Below are positions 52,350-60,772 of a stretch of DNA of 64,000 nucleotides, in pieces. The first letter of the stretch is position 1. Each line of letters begins with the position of its first letter. A program made the position numbers and the translations under genes. The notes beneath the pieces are model-generated. The model was not told the origin of the DNA. It did not search any database and saw only the letters and a list, made by a program, of their open reading frames with translations. Origin of the DNA: Fibrobacter sp. UBA7003 (GTDB taxonomy: Bacteria > Fibrobacterota > Fibrobacteria > Fibrobacterales > Fibrobacteraceae); assembly GCA_002449765.1 (NCBI GenBank), contig DJXN01000012.1, positions 248,001-312,000 of the forward strand, read 5' to 3'.

Positions 52350-53075
52350 TTACATCGGGAACAGCTTGTAGTGTTCCCGCGTATAAGTGCTCGTGTAGGC
52401 GTTGAAGTGCCACCATTCGTGTTTCAGCATCACCCAGCCGGCGGCCTTCATGATACGACGCAACTTGTTCCTGTTGTCAACCTGTTCCTGCGTCAGGCGC
52501 CCGCTTTTGAGCGCATCCGCCTCACCTACCGCGCCCGCGCAGCGTTCAAACGAATCGAAATCCGTTCCCATGTCGAGCGGCGTCCCCGTGCTATCGGTAA
52601 TGCTCAGGTCCAGCGCCAAGCCGTAGTTGTGCAGGCCGCCCCTCACCGCCGACGAAACGAAGTTGGTGTACGGAGTCCCCTGCACCGTTTTCTTGAGCGC
52701 TGCCTGCGCATAAATGGGGCGCGCCGCATCGAAAATCACGAGCTTCGAGCCGGGCATCTCCTTTTCCATGATGGCAAAGGTCTTCTTGAGTTTTGCGTAG
52801 GCATCCCTGTGGACAAAGGCCCTCTGCTCGCCGCAATACAGGTCGTGCCCCGTTACGTTGTTGAAAGTTCCGTAGCGCAAGTCCATGACAAGCAGGGGTT
52901 CATTGGTTATTTCCACGAGGTCCTTGTTAGACGATGCGTATTCGATCCACTTTTGGACCTCCGCACAAAAGCGCTTCGGTTCCTTCGGCTTCGGCGGTTC
53001 GAACCTGGCGTCCGTCTCGTGCGCCATCACCGACGCTGCAAGGAGCGACAGACAAAAAAGCAGCGCTTTCATCAT
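52350..53075 (-). CDS. VanX-like D-Ala-D-Ala dipeptidase (M15D), exported
   Basis: 241 aa with signal peptide MMKALLFCLSLLAASVMAHE. The zinc site of the family is complete: His and Asp in GGLHNYGLALDLSI (about residues 152-165), His in EWWHFNAY (about 222), with catalytic Glu one turn before it. The Arg of FDAARPIYAQAAL corresponds to the substrate-contacting Arg. It probably hydrolyses D-Ala-D-Ala or trims peptidoglycan peptides in the periplasm; vancomycin resistance is not implied, since no vanHA genes are near. It overlaps the TonB receptor-like gene by 4 bases (ATGA), so the pair is cotranslated. Confidence 0.88.
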   Translation of the reverse strand: MMKALLFCLSLLAASVMAHETDARFEPPKPKEPKRFCAEVQKWIEYASSNKDLVEITNEPLLVMDLRYGTFNNVTGHDLYCGEQRAFVHRDAYAKLKKTFAIMEKEMPGSKLVIFDAARPIYAQAALKKTVQGTPYTNFVSSAVRGGLHNYGLALDLSITDSTGTPLDMGTDFDSFERCAGAVGEADALKSGRLTQEQVDNRNKLRRIMKAAGWVMLKHEWWHFNAYTSTYTREHYKLFPM

Positions 53076-55423
53076 ATTCCAAGCAGCACTTCCACGCCGA
53101 ACTGGAAGTACAGTCCCATGCCCTTCGCCATGAACGGTTCGAGCCTGTAGCCATTTTCCGAATTCTTGTCGCCGTCCTTCGTGACCCAGGAACGTTCGCG
53201 GGCGTTCTCGGAACCCAGGAACTTGAGCGCATCCACGTCGAGGTTCCCGAACAAATTATCCAGTTCCAGGTAGAATCTGGATTTGCGGAACCAACCCTTG
53301 TCGCGGACAATATCGAGATTCACGCGCACATCCGTACGGAAGAAATCGGTAAATTCCTCCAGGTCGCGGAGCCTGCGCGTCCCGAGTATCTGGTTTTCCT
53401 GGTCCGAGGGCTTGATATCGTAAAAATAGAGCGGACGGTGCAACGCCGCATGGTGCGTGAGGATAATCGAGAACAGCGAATCCTTGCGCGGGTAGTAGCG
53501 GAAATGCGAAACGATATCGAATCTCGAATTCGCTTCCCACGGGAGCGAACCGGTACCTTCGAGTTCGTATTCGCCATAGACGGAACTCACGTTCGTTGAC
53601 ATCGAGAAATGGTGCGAAGTCTTCCAATCCACCTTCGCATTCGCACCGAGCACCCAGGCGAATTCCACGGGAGTAATGTCCCTGTACTGCGCATAGGCCT
53701 TGGGCAGGGGCAGCACCGGGTCGAAGTAGTAGCGGCCAAAGCCGCTCGCCCGCGCAATCAGGTACTTGGAATTGTAGCCAAGTCCCACCTTCGCCGAAGC
53801 GCCCGTTTCAAGCCTTCCCGTCAGGTTTCCGTCATCGTAGAGGTATTTCCAGTCACTGCGGTAGGCCGCGCTGCTGAACAGGCGCCAATACGTGGAATCC
53901 TTTTCGCTCAGGTTCTTCTCGAAATCGAGCGAGACCGTCGGGCGCGCATTGTGGTCAATAGCGTCGGCCACCGCACCGAGCGAAAAGATTGTCTGCGAAT
54001 AATCCGACTTCCAGTCAAAGCGGCTCACGCCCGAAAGCACACCCGTCGTATAGTCGTCTTCCTGCTTGCCTCCAAAGTCCAGGTAACTGCGGTCGACAAA
54101 ATGCTGCTCATAGAGCAGGGCACCGCTCACCTTGGAACCGAGCAGTTTCGCCTTGAATTCCTTGTCCGCACCGGCGCTAATGACCGTATGCGTCATCTCG
54201 TAGGCGTCGATAAAGGCAGCCATCTCCCTCGACGAGACGGAGTTGCGGAATCCGGTCGTATCCTGCAGGGTGTCGCCCACGTTTTCGCGCACGAATCCCG
54301 CATGCAGGCTTGTCCCGAACTTGGAATTGTATTCCGCTCCGATGACCAGGTAATCCTGGTTCCCCTTGATGATGTCGACTTCGTTCACCTGATCGTACGC
54401 AGTAGTCGTGTCCTGGCTGATGGAGTATTCGTCGGTACTGTACAGGGCCCGGAGCGCCCAGGTGTTGCCCATTGAATCGGAGCCGTTAAGTTGTGCATAG
54501 AAATCCATCGCCGAAAGATCGAAGGGGTCGGAGGATTTCACGCGACAATCATCCACGCAGTCGCCATCGCGCTTCCTGAATTCGGTGAAGAACTTTTCGC
54601 CCAGGTTCTTGAGCATCTCGCCATCGAGCCTGCGGAACGCGAAACGGAAGCTGTCCCAGAAAAGGAACGGGGAATCGAACTGGATTTCCTGCACCGTGAG
54701 GCCCGCAGCCCCCTTGAGTCCCCACTCGCCCTTCGTCTGCTCGGGAATATACTGCACCGAAGTTGCAAGACCCTGGCCGATCGGACCGCTGCCGTAGTGG
54801 TCATGAATCTCGATGCCGCTCAGTATGTGCGGGTTCACCACCGAAAGGTTGCCGGGGAACCCGACATCGAGGTGGCGCATGTTCGGGATGCGGAGCCGCC
54901 CCAGGTGGTAGGCCACGTCGCCCGCGCGGGAGCCGTCGTAGTAGAGCGCGCTGCTGAAATCCTTCTGCCCGGAAATTCCCGGCATCTGCCCCAGGTGTTC
55001 CGTCAAGTCAAAGCGCATGCCCGCCGCATCTTCGAGCTTATCGACCGACACCTTGCGTTGCGGTTCCCACTTCTCCGGTTCGCCGCCACCCACAATCGTA
55101 CTCGAACCGAGGTCGCGGAGGTCGGTCGAGAGCGTCACGACCATGTCGAGCAGGTCCGCAAAATCCTGCAGGTCCACATACACGCTGTCGTAGCCTTCCT
55201 TCTGGAAAACAAGCGACGCGTTCTTCGAATCCACGGTAAATTCGAAACGTCCATTCGAGGATGTCTTGCCGAGTTTTTTGCCGGAGCGGTAGGTAATCTG
55301 AACTCCGTCAAGCGGCAGGTCCGAACCCATTTCGAGGACCACGCCCACGACAGGCGTAGGGGTCGCCGCAAACAGGTTCGCCGCCAGGAACAGGGCTATA
55401 AGGAGCAGGGATCGAAATCTCAT
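53072..55423 (-). CDS. TonB-dependent receptor-like outer-membrane protein
   Basis: 783 aa. Signal peptide ends NLFAATP (about residue 20). An N-terminal carboxypeptidase-like/CnaB beta-domain (about 22-95: GVVLEMGSDLPLDGVQITYR) precedes a plug-like domain (about 110-230: LTEHLGQMPGISGQKDFSSA, then NPHILSGIEIHDHYGSGPIG). A large beta-barrel follows to the end. No clear TonB box was seen, so energy coupling is uncertain. The ligand is unknown; cotranslation with a D-Ala-D-Ala dipeptidase suggests cell-wall peptides or a metal needed for it. Divergent from the amidase gene at 55483. Confidence 0.82.
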   Translation of the reverse strand: MRFRSLLLIALFLAANLFAATPTPVVGVVLEMGSDLPLDGVQITYRSGKKLGKTSSNGRFEFTVDSKNASLVFQKEGYDSVYVDLQDFADLLDMVVTLSTDLRDLGSSTIVGGGEPEKWEPQRKVSVDKLEDAAGMRFDLTEHLGQMPGISGQKDFSSALYYDGSRAGDVAYHLGRLRIPNMRHLDVGFPGNLSVVNPHILSGIEIHDHYGSGPIGQGLATSVQYIPEQTKGEWGLKGAAGLTVQEIQFDSPFLFWDSFRFAFRRLDGEMLKNLGEKFFTEFRKRDGDCVDDCRVKSSDPFDLSAMDFYAQLNGSDSMGNTWALRALYSTDEYSISQDTTTAYDQVNEVDIIKGNQDYLVIGAEYNSKFGTSLHAGFVRENVGDTLQDTTGFRNSVSSREMAAFIDAYEMTHTVISAGADKEFKAKLLGSKVSGALLYEQHFVDRSYLDFGGKQEDDYTTGVLSGVSRFDWKSDYSQTIFSLGAVADAIDHNARPTVSLDFEKNLSEKDSTYWRLFSSAAYRSDWKYLYDDGNLTGRLETGASAKVGLGYNSKYLIARASGFGRYYFDPVLPLPKAYAQYRDITPVEFAWVLGANAKVDWKTSHHFSMSTNVSSVYGEYELEGTGSLPWEANSRFDIVSHFRYYPRKDSLFSIILTHHAALHRPLYFYDIKPSDQENQILGTRRLRDLEEFTDFFRTDVRVNLDIVRDKGWFRKSRFYLELDNLFGNLDVDALKFLGSENARERSWVTKDGDKNSENGYRLEPFMAKGMGLYFQFGVEVLLGI

Positions 55424-55467
55424 GGATACTAAATTAGAATTTTATGCCGCCGCAGTCCACCAAATTT

Positions 55468-55475
55468 TATATTTC
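55468..55475 (+). promoter_or_regulatory. -7 element TATATTTC of the amidase gene, leaderless type
   Basis: Seven bases (TCTGCGT) before the ATG at 55483, with no ribosome-binding site. Confidence 0.45.
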
Positions 55476-55482
55476 TCTGCGT

Positions 55483-56262
55483 ATGCTCGATATTTTTCTA
55501 GTGCAGATGGAAATCGCGCCGAACGACAAGGCCAGGAATTTCGAAAAGGTCGAAACGCTCACCCGCGAAATCCGCAAACGAACCGAGGATTCCGTTCCCG
55601 GGCTCATCGTGCTGCCCGAAATGTTCGCCACAGGCTACCTTCCCTTGCACCCCGAGAGGGCCGCCGAAGACTTTTCCGACGAATCAAGCGGAGAAACGGC
55701 AAGTTTTTTGAACAAACTCGCAAGCCAGACAGGGTGCGCCGTCATGGGCGCAGGGATATCGCGCAAAGGCCCTTCGCTCGCGAACCACGCAAGCGTCTAC
55801 CTGTCCGGAAACCCGCACGAATACGCAAGCTACGACAAGCGGAAGCCCTTCTTCATGGAGCAGGAAAAATTCACCGCCGGGCAGGACATTAGTTTGTTTA
55901 AAATACAGGAATGGAACATAGCGCCGACCATCTGTTTCGACCTACGATTCCCGGAGCTCTACCGCGATGCGGTCAAGGCGGGAGCGAACCTCCTGACCGT
56001 GCAGGCCGCCTGGCCTGCCGAAAGAATCCTGCACTGGGATACGCTATTGCAGGCGCGCGCCATCGAGAACCAGGCCTATGTCGTCGCCGTCAACTGCGTC
56101 ACCGCCGATAGCAAATACAATGGGCATTCACGCATTATCGACCCGTTCGGAAACATTGTCGCGAAGGCCGATTCCAATACGGAATGTATCGTGTCCGCAC
56201 GCATCGAAATCGAACCGCTCCTCCGCTACCGCGAGAGTTTTCCCGTCCTGAAAAGCATCTGA
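55483..56262 (+). CDS. Nitrilase-family omega-amidase, YafV/NIT2 type
   Basis: 259 aa from 55483 (MLDIFLVQMEIAPNDKARNF), the start that fits the family and lies after a -7 element. Catalytic triad: Glu in LIVLPEMFATGY (about residue 44), Lys in YDKRKPFFMEQE (about 118), Cys in APTICFDLRFPELYRDA (about 150). Enzymes of this branch hydrolyse alpha-ketoglutaramate or alpha-ketosuccinamate, repairing side products of glutamine transaminases. NCVTADSKYNGHSRIIDPFG also fits. Not obviously in an operon. Confidence 0.9.
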   Translation: MLDIFLVQMEIAPNDKARNFEKVETLTREIRKRTEDSVPGLIVLPEMFATGYLPLHPERAAEDFSDESSGETASFLNKLASQTGCAVMGAGISRKGPSLANHASVYLSGNPHEYASYDKRKPFFMEQEKFTAGQDISLFKIQEWNIAPTICFDLRFPELYRDAVKAGANLLTVQAAWPAERILHWDTLLQARAIENQAYVVAVNCVTADSKYNGHSRIIDPFGNIVAKADSNTECIVSARIEIEPLLRYRESFPVLKSI

Positions 56263-56478
56263 CGCGTGACATAAATCACAGCGCGATTTTAGGCTGGAAT
56301 AATACACTTTGGAGCACCAGTTTCGTAACTCCTTATTTATCAACAGATTATATTTTTCTTGCAAAAGGGGAGTGTGTGATAGACTTTACACATTGTTTCT
56401 TACCAAAAAAAATGACATGCTTTTGCCACAAAAATATTCTATTTTCTGGATGTAAAACAAAAACACCCAGAGGTTCCT
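56263..56478. other. Intergenic stretch before the small-gene pair
   Basis: About 215 AT-rich bases. It includes TTGCAA and TAGACT near 56361-56386 as a possible promoter and a long A-run. No gene or stable hairpin was seen. Confidence 0.45.
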
Positions 56479-56619
56479 ATGACATCACCAGACATGAACA
56501 AGCTGAACTACGCTAGGGCCCTCATCAAAGCCGGACTTGCCCGCGATTTGATTCTGAAAATTACGCTGATTTCCAGCTACCAGTACATGCAAATCCAACG
56601 CGAAGTCCTCGCTGCATAA
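56479..56619 (+). CDS. 46-residue protein, unknown
   Basis: ATG at 56479 with AGAGG five bases upstream; MTSPDMNKLNYARALIKAGL is the start and the remainder is helical and hydrophobic in patches (ARDLILKITLISSYQYMQIQ). No signal peptide or Cys. It ends 12 bases before the next gene on the same strand, so the two are likely one transcript. Too short for family assignment; support is the ribosome-binding site and spacing. Confidence 0.5.
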   Translation: MTSPDMNKLNYARALIKAGLARDLILKITLISSYQYMQIQREVLAA

Positions 56620-56631
56620 CGCCCGCGCCGA

Positions 56632-56991
56632 ATGCAACTCGTTCTGACTATTCCCGCGCAGCCCGCCACTCAGATGAAAGAGAGGCAGGCTGCGCTTCTT
56701 GCATGTTATAGGGACGGCACGCTCCTGCTCGACGCCCGCGATTACGAGAAGCCCGCCAGGTTCTACCTCACCCCGAAAGATGTTTTCCCCTGGGAACAGT
56801 TCCTCGCAAAGATGCTCTGTGCCTGGCAACTCGGCGACTACAGTGATGTGCCGCCGCAATTCAAGCCGCAAAAACGGATTCCGCAGTTCGTGGTGGACGG
56901 GTTTCCCGCCGAACCGCTCGAAAACAAGCTCAAGATTCTCGCGACACTCCGCACGCAGGGATATTTCCCTGCACTGACAGCCCGGAAATAG
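56632..56991 (+). CDS. Hypothetical protein, 119 aa
   Basis: Cytoplasmic, no membrane segment. N-terminal half ([20 protein letters not shown], then [20 protein letters not shown]) looks like a small alpha/beta domain; the middle has [20 protein letters not shown] and the end [20 protein letters not shown]. No motif or family recognised. It is the second gene of a two-gene unit, followed after 22 bases by the maltokinase gene, which has its own promoter element. Confidence 0.65.
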   Translation: MQLVLTIPAQPATQMKERQAALLACYRDGTLLLDARDYEKPARFYLTPKDVFPWEQFLAKMLCAWQLGDYSDVPPQFKPQKRIPQFVVDGFPAEPLENKLKILATLRTQGYFPALTARK

Positions 56992-57000
56992 TTCTATTGC

Positions 57001-57008
57001 TATTTTTC
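57001..57008 (+). promoter_or_regulatory. -7 element TATTTTTC of the maltokinase gene, leaderless type
   Basis: Five bases (AAAGC) before the ATG at 57014; too close for a ribosome-binding site. Confidence 0.4.
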
Positions 57009-57013
57009 AAAGC

Positions 57014-58231
57014 ATGGATAGCATGCAAGATATCGCAAGCAAGCGCTGGTTCATGGGAAAGGGACGCAAGATCGATTCCATCGAGACCGTGGACCGCGTC
57101 GCCATCGGGGAAACGTTTCTTTCCATCGTCCGCGTGAACTTTGCCGCAAGCGAAAACTGCGAGTCCGACCTCTACGCCGTCATTGAAGACGAGACCCGCA
57201 CTACAGACTTTTTCTACGACGTGTTTTCGTGCGAGAAGGCAAGATACGGCACGCAATCCGGCGAGTTTATGTTCATGCAGACAGAGCATTTCCCCGTAGA
57301 TGTTTCCCTGCACGAACTTTTCAATATAGCCCCGCTCGATGCCGAGCAGAGCAATTCCGCATTCGCATCCAAGCATTTTTTCTTCAAGCTGTACCGCAGG
57401 CTTTTACCGGGCATTCACCCCGAAGTCGAAATCATGGAACAACTCGACCGCAAACGCTCCGGCGTGAGCCCACAGCTCTACGGCACATGCTACTACGCAG
57501 ATGCCACGGGGAAACGCTACACCCTCGGGATTCTCGAGGAACGTGCAACCGGCATGCAGGATGCGTGGGCGTATTTCAACGGCGTGATGGACGCGCCGTG
57601 CGCCGAGGCACTCGGGATAGCGACTGCGAAGATGCACCGCGCCCTCAGGGGACTCCCGGGCACGCCTGCGCAGAATCCCGAAATACCATTTGACAAATTG
57701 GAACATCTTTTGAACTGCGCAACGGGCAGTGAAATGCGCGAACTCGCCGAAAAGGTGAAAGCGACTTTGCCGAAACTCAAGCGCATGGCGAAAGATGCGT
57801 TCGGAGCGCCAACCGGCAGCGAGTTGTTCGCACCGCAGCGCATCCACGGGGATTACCACCTGGGGCAGGTGCTGGTTGCCGCCGCAGATTTCAAGATTCT
57901 CGATTTTGAAGGCGAACCCTCCCGCACGCTCGAATACCGCAGGGCACTCCGCTCCCCACTTGTTGATGTCGCAGGCATGTTGCGCAGTTTCCAGTACGCG
58001 GAAGCAACATCCGGGTTCGACTGCACCGCATGCGAACGCGCGTTTCTTGAAGGCTACGCACAAGCCGCGCACGTAGATGCAGGCAACGCGCAAATCGACC
58101 TCGACACCCTCGAGCGTGCAGCCACCCCGTATATCCTAGCAAAGGCCGTTTACGAAGCCTGCTACGAACTCGAGTTCAGGCCCGGATGGTTCCACATCCC
58201 GGCCCGCGCGCTCATTAAACTCGCCTGCTAG
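57014..58231 (+). CDS. mak: Maltokinase-like kinase (Mak/Pep2 family)
   Basis: 405 aa. The aminoglycoside-phosphotransferase/Mak fold is shown by [16 protein letters not shown] (catalytic loop, about residues 278-293, Asp as base). [20 protein letters not shown] (metal-binding DFE, about 295-314) and [16 protein letters not shown] follow; these are the hallmark lines of maltokinase. The N-terminus [17 protein letters not shown] is the usual cap (RWFxxK). It would make maltose 1-phosphate, a feeder for glycogen synthesis through GlgE. No treS, glgE or glgB gene is next to it in this window. Confidence 0.88.
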   Translation: MDSMQDIASKRWFMGKGRKIDSIETVDRVAIGETFLSIVRVNFAASENCESDLYAVIEDETRTTDFFYDVFSCEKARYGTQSGEFMFMQTEHFPVDVSLHELFNIAPLDAEQSNSAFASKHFFFKLYRRLLPGIHPEVEIMEQLDRKRSGVSPQLYGTCYYADATGKRYTLGILEERATGMQDAWAYFNGVMDAPCAEALGIATAKMHRALRGLPGTPAQNPEIPFDKLEHLLNCATGSEMRELAEKVKATLPKLKRMAKDAFGAPTGSELFAPQRIHGDYHLGQVLVAAADFKILDFEGEPSRTLEYRRALRSPLVDVAGMLRSFQYAEATSGFDCTACERAFLEGYAQAAHVDAGNAQIDLDTLERAATPYILAKAVYEACYELEFRPGWFHIPARALIKLAC

Positions 58232-58252
58232 ACCGCAGCCGCCGCAAATTTC

Positions 58253-58260
58253 TATATTTG
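58253..58260 (+). promoter_or_regulatory. -7 element TATATTTG of cysE, leaderless type
   Basis: Eight bases (CATTCGCT) before the ATG at 58269; no ribosome-binding site. Confidence 0.5.
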
Positions 58261-58268
58261 CATTCGCT

Positions 58269-59057
58269 ATGACAGTCGAAGAAATGGAAAAGCGCCTCCG
58301 CGACGAGGCCTCGGAACTAGCCGCCAACGAACCGCTCTCGAAGCTCATGCTCGAAGAGCAGGTGTTGAGCCGCAAGAACTTTGCCGACATGCTATCCGTA
58401 ACGCTCGCCTGTCAACTCGCGGGCGAAGTCATCGACCGTGCGGAACTCGAGAAGATGTTCAACGCGCTGTACATCAAGTACCCCGAACTGCTCGTTTCCG
58501 CCTGCAAGGACCTGAACGCAACCGTACTCCGCGACCCTGCCTGCACCAGCTACCTCGAACCGCTCCTGCTGTTCAAGGGTTTCCAGGGTCTGCAGGCCTA
58601 CCGCGTGGCGCACGCCCTCTGGACGGAGAACCGCCCCTTCCCCGCCAAGATGCTCCAGAACATCGTGAGCCGCAAGTTCGGTATGGACATTCACCCGGCG
58701 GCAAAAATCGGGCACGGCCTGTTGATTGACCATGCGACAAACATCGTCATCGGCGAAACTGCCGTCGTCGGCAACAACGTGAGCTTCTTGCACGGCGTGA
58801 CGCTCGGCGGTACCGGCAACGAAGTCGGCGACCGTCACCCGAAAATCGGGAACGGCGTGATGCTCGGCGCACACGCCCAGCTGCTCGGCAACATCCACAT
58901 CGGCGACTGCGCGAAGATTGGCGCGGGCGCGGTTGTGCTCTGCGACGTTCCGCCGCACACGACATACGCAGGCGTCCCCGCCGTCGAAGTCGGCCACCCG
59001 ACCGACGACATGCCCAGCTTCAACATGCAACAAGACTTCACGCGCGACTGCGACTAA
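58269..59057 (+). CDS. cysE: Serine O-acetyltransferase
   Basis: Makes O-acetylserine, the carbon acceptor for sulfide in cysteine synthesis. 262 aa. Helical N-terminal domain about residues 1-140; left-handed beta-helix from about 140 with hexapeptide repeats. Signatures: MDIHPAAKIGHGLLIDHATN (catalytic His), IVIGETAVVGNNVSFLHGVT, LGGTGNEVGDRHPKIGNGVM and GAGAVVLCDVPPHTTYAGVP. It is 35 kb from the sulfate genes and has no sulfur box; its promoter element is of the leaderless type. No cysK gene is in the window. Confidence 0.96.
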   Translation: MTVEEMEKRLRDEASELAANEPLSKLMLEEQVLSRKNFADMLSVTLACQLAGEVIDRAELEKMFNALYIKYPELLVSACKDLNATVLRDPACTSYLEPLLLFKGFQGLQAYRVAHALWTENRPFPAKMLQNIVSRKFGMDIHPAAKIGHGLLIDHATNIVIGETAVVGNNVSFLHGVTLGGTGNEVGDRHPKIGNGVMLGAHAQLLGNIHIGDCAKIGAGAVVLCDVPPHTTYAGVPAVEVGHPTDDMPSFNMQQDFTRDCD

Positions 59058-59063
59058 ACTAGA

Positions 59064-59115
59064 CGAAAGTACGCTGCGTCGCAATGCGGCTCGCTACAGA
59101 CGAAAGACGAAAGGA
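59064..59115. repeat. TAGACGAAAG repeat block between cysE and nth
   Basis: TAGACGAAAGTACGC and later AGACGAAAGACGAAAGG flank a short palindromic centre (GTCGCAATGCGGC). The layout parallels the block at 25663. The final GGAGG of the block may be used as the nth ribosome-binding site. Confidence 0.6.
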
Positions 59116-59125
59116 GGCGCAGGAC

Positions 59126-59749
59126 ATGAAAAAAACGGACAAGATCAAGTTCATCGGCGAAAAGCTGGACGAACTCTTCCCGAACCCGCCGATTCCGCTG
59201 GACTACTCAAACGCCTACACGATGCTTGTCGCCGTCGTATTGAGCGCGCAATGCACCGACATCCGCGTGAACCAGGTAACGAAGGTGTTGTTCAAGAAAG
59301 CGAAAACGCCCGCCGCCATGGTCAAGCTCGGCATCGACGCGATTGCAGAAATCATCAAGCCGTGCGGATTCTTCAACACGAAAAGCAAGAACATTTACAA
59401 CCTGTCGAAAACGCTCGTCGAGAAACACGGCGGTGAAGTCCCCCGCACATTCGAAGAACTCGAATCACTCCCCGGCGTAGGCCACAAGACGGCAAGCGTC
59501 GTGATGAGCCACATCTTCAAGATTCCCGCCTTCCCCGTCGATACGCACATCCACCGCCTAGCCAAGCGCTGGGGACTATCGGACGGCAGTAGCGTGGAAC
59601 AGACCGAGGCCGACCTCAAGAAAATTTTCCCGAAGGAAGAATGGGAAAAACGCCACCTGCAGATTATCTACTTCGGGCGCACGTACTGCAAGGCTATGGG
59701 TCACAAGCCCGAAAACTGCCCCATCTGCAAAATCGTAGGCAGCAAATAA
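59126..59749 (+). CDS. nth: Endonuclease III, iron-sulfur site incomplete
   Basis: DNA glycosylase/AP lyase for oxidised pyrimidines. 207 aa from the ATG at 59126 (MKKTDKIKFIGEKLDELFPN). Catalytic Lys is in LPGVGHKTASVVMSH and catalytic Asp in FPVDTHIHRLAKRWGL, so activity should be intact. The C-terminal iron-sulfur loop, normally four Cys spaced 6-2-5, reads YCKAMGHKPENCPICKIVGSK without its last residue or so: only three Cys with spacing 9-2, and the protein ends before a fourth. The cluster is probably absent or bound differently. Confidence 0.93.
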   Translation: MKKTDKIKFIGEKLDELFPNPPIPLDYSNAYTMLVAVVLSAQCTDIRVNQVTKVLFKKAKTPAAMVKLGIDAIAEIIKPCGFFNTKSKNIYNLSKTLVEKHGGEVPRTFEELESLPGVGHKTASVVMSHIFKIPAFPVDTHIHRLAKRWGLSDGSSVEQTEADLKKIFPKEEWEKRHLQIIYFGRTYCKAMGHKPENCPICKIVGSK

Positions 59750-59769
59750 TTCTATTGAAAGAAACAAAG

Positions 59770-59790
59770 ATGCCCGGTCAAGCCGGGCAT
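59770..59790. terminator. Palindromic repeat acting as bidirectional terminator between nth and the UDP-xylose synthase gene
   Basis: Perfect stem ATGCCCGG / CCGGGCAT (59770-59777 and 59783-59790) in the 66-base gap of two convergent genes. It also resembles the dispersed repeat family (ends GAT...ATGAC). No long T-run. Confidence 0.5.
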
Positions 59791-59815
59791 GACAAGTCCT
59801 AGTATCTGCAAACTG

Positions 59816-60754
59816 TTAGCGCTCGCCCTTGAGCAGTTCCTCGAAGTAGACAATCGTCTTCTCGAGACCCTGGCGCAGCGGGATTGTCGGTTCCCAACCG
59901 AGTGCGGACTTGGCGAGGTCGATATTCGGGCGGCGCATCTTCGGGTCGTCACCCGGAAGCGGCTTGTACACAATCTTGCTCTTGGAACCGGTGAGGTCAA
60001 GCACTTCCTTCGCAAGTTCAAGCATTGTAAATTCGCCAGGGTTCCCGATGTTCACGGGTCCAATAATCTTGTCCTGGTTCATCATGCGCACAAAACCTTC
60101 GATGAGGTCATCCACATAGCAAAAACTGCGGGTCTGGCTGCCGTCGCCGTAAATCGTGAGATCTTCGCCCTTGAGCGCCTGCACAATAAAGTTCGACACC
60201 ACGCGACCATCGTTCATAAGCATGCGCGGGCCGTACGTATTGAAAATACGCACGATGCGGATGTCCACGTTATTTTGCCTGTGGTAATCCATAAAGAGCG
60301 TTTCAGCAACGCGCTTGCCTTCGTCGTAGCAGCTGCGGATACCGATCGGGTTCACGTTGCCCCAGTAGTCTTCGGTCTGCGGGTGAACAGCCGGATCACC
60401 GTAGACTTCGCTGGTGGAAGCCTGCAGAATACGGGCCTTCACACGCTTCGCCATGCCAAGCATATTGATAGCGCCCATCACGCTCGTCTTGATGGTCTTT
60501 ACCGGGTTGAACTGGTAATGAATGGGGCTCGCGGGGCACGCGAGATTAAAGATGCGGTCCACTTCCAGCAAAATCGGTTCCGTCACGTCGTGGCGAATGA
60601 GCTCGAAGTTCCGGTTATCGCGCAGGTGAGCGACATTCACCATACGACCCGTGAAATAGTTGTCAAGGCAAATCACCTCATGACCGTCGTCCAGCAGACG
60701 TTCGCACAAGTGACTTCCCAGGAATCCTGCACCACCGGTAACTAAGCAACGCAT
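59816..60754 (-). CDS. uxs: UDP-glucuronate decarboxylase (UDP-xylose synthase)
   Basis: 312 aa extended SDR enzyme converting UDP-glucuronate to UDP-xylose. NAD motif [20 protein letters not shown] (about residues 5-24), [20 protein letters not shown], catalytic Tyr/Lys in [14 protein letters not shown] and Thr/Ser in [21 protein letters not shown] and [15 protein letters not shown] follow. These lines separate it from dTDP-glucose dehydratases. Last gene of a leftward run with coaX, nadC and the sugar transferase. It probably supplies xylose or arabinose units for surface polysaccharide. Confidence 0.92.
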   Translation of the reverse strand: MRCLVTGGAGFLGSHLCERLLDDGHEVICLDNYFTGRMVNVAHLRDNRNFELIRHDVTEPILLEVDRIFNLACPASPIHYQFNPVKTIKTSVMGAINMLGMAKRVKARILQASTSEVYGDPAVHPQTEDYWGNVNPIGIRSCYDEGKRVAETLFMDYHRQNNVDIRIVRIFNTYGPRMLMNDGRVVSNFIVQALKGEDLTIYGDGSQTRSFCYVDDLIEGFVRMMNQDKIIGPVNIGNPGEFTMLELAKEVLDLTGSKSKIVYKPLPGDDPKMRRPNIDLAKSALGWEPTIPLRQGLEKTIVYFEELLKGER

Positions 60755-60772
60755 AGGGACCTCTCTTTAAAA

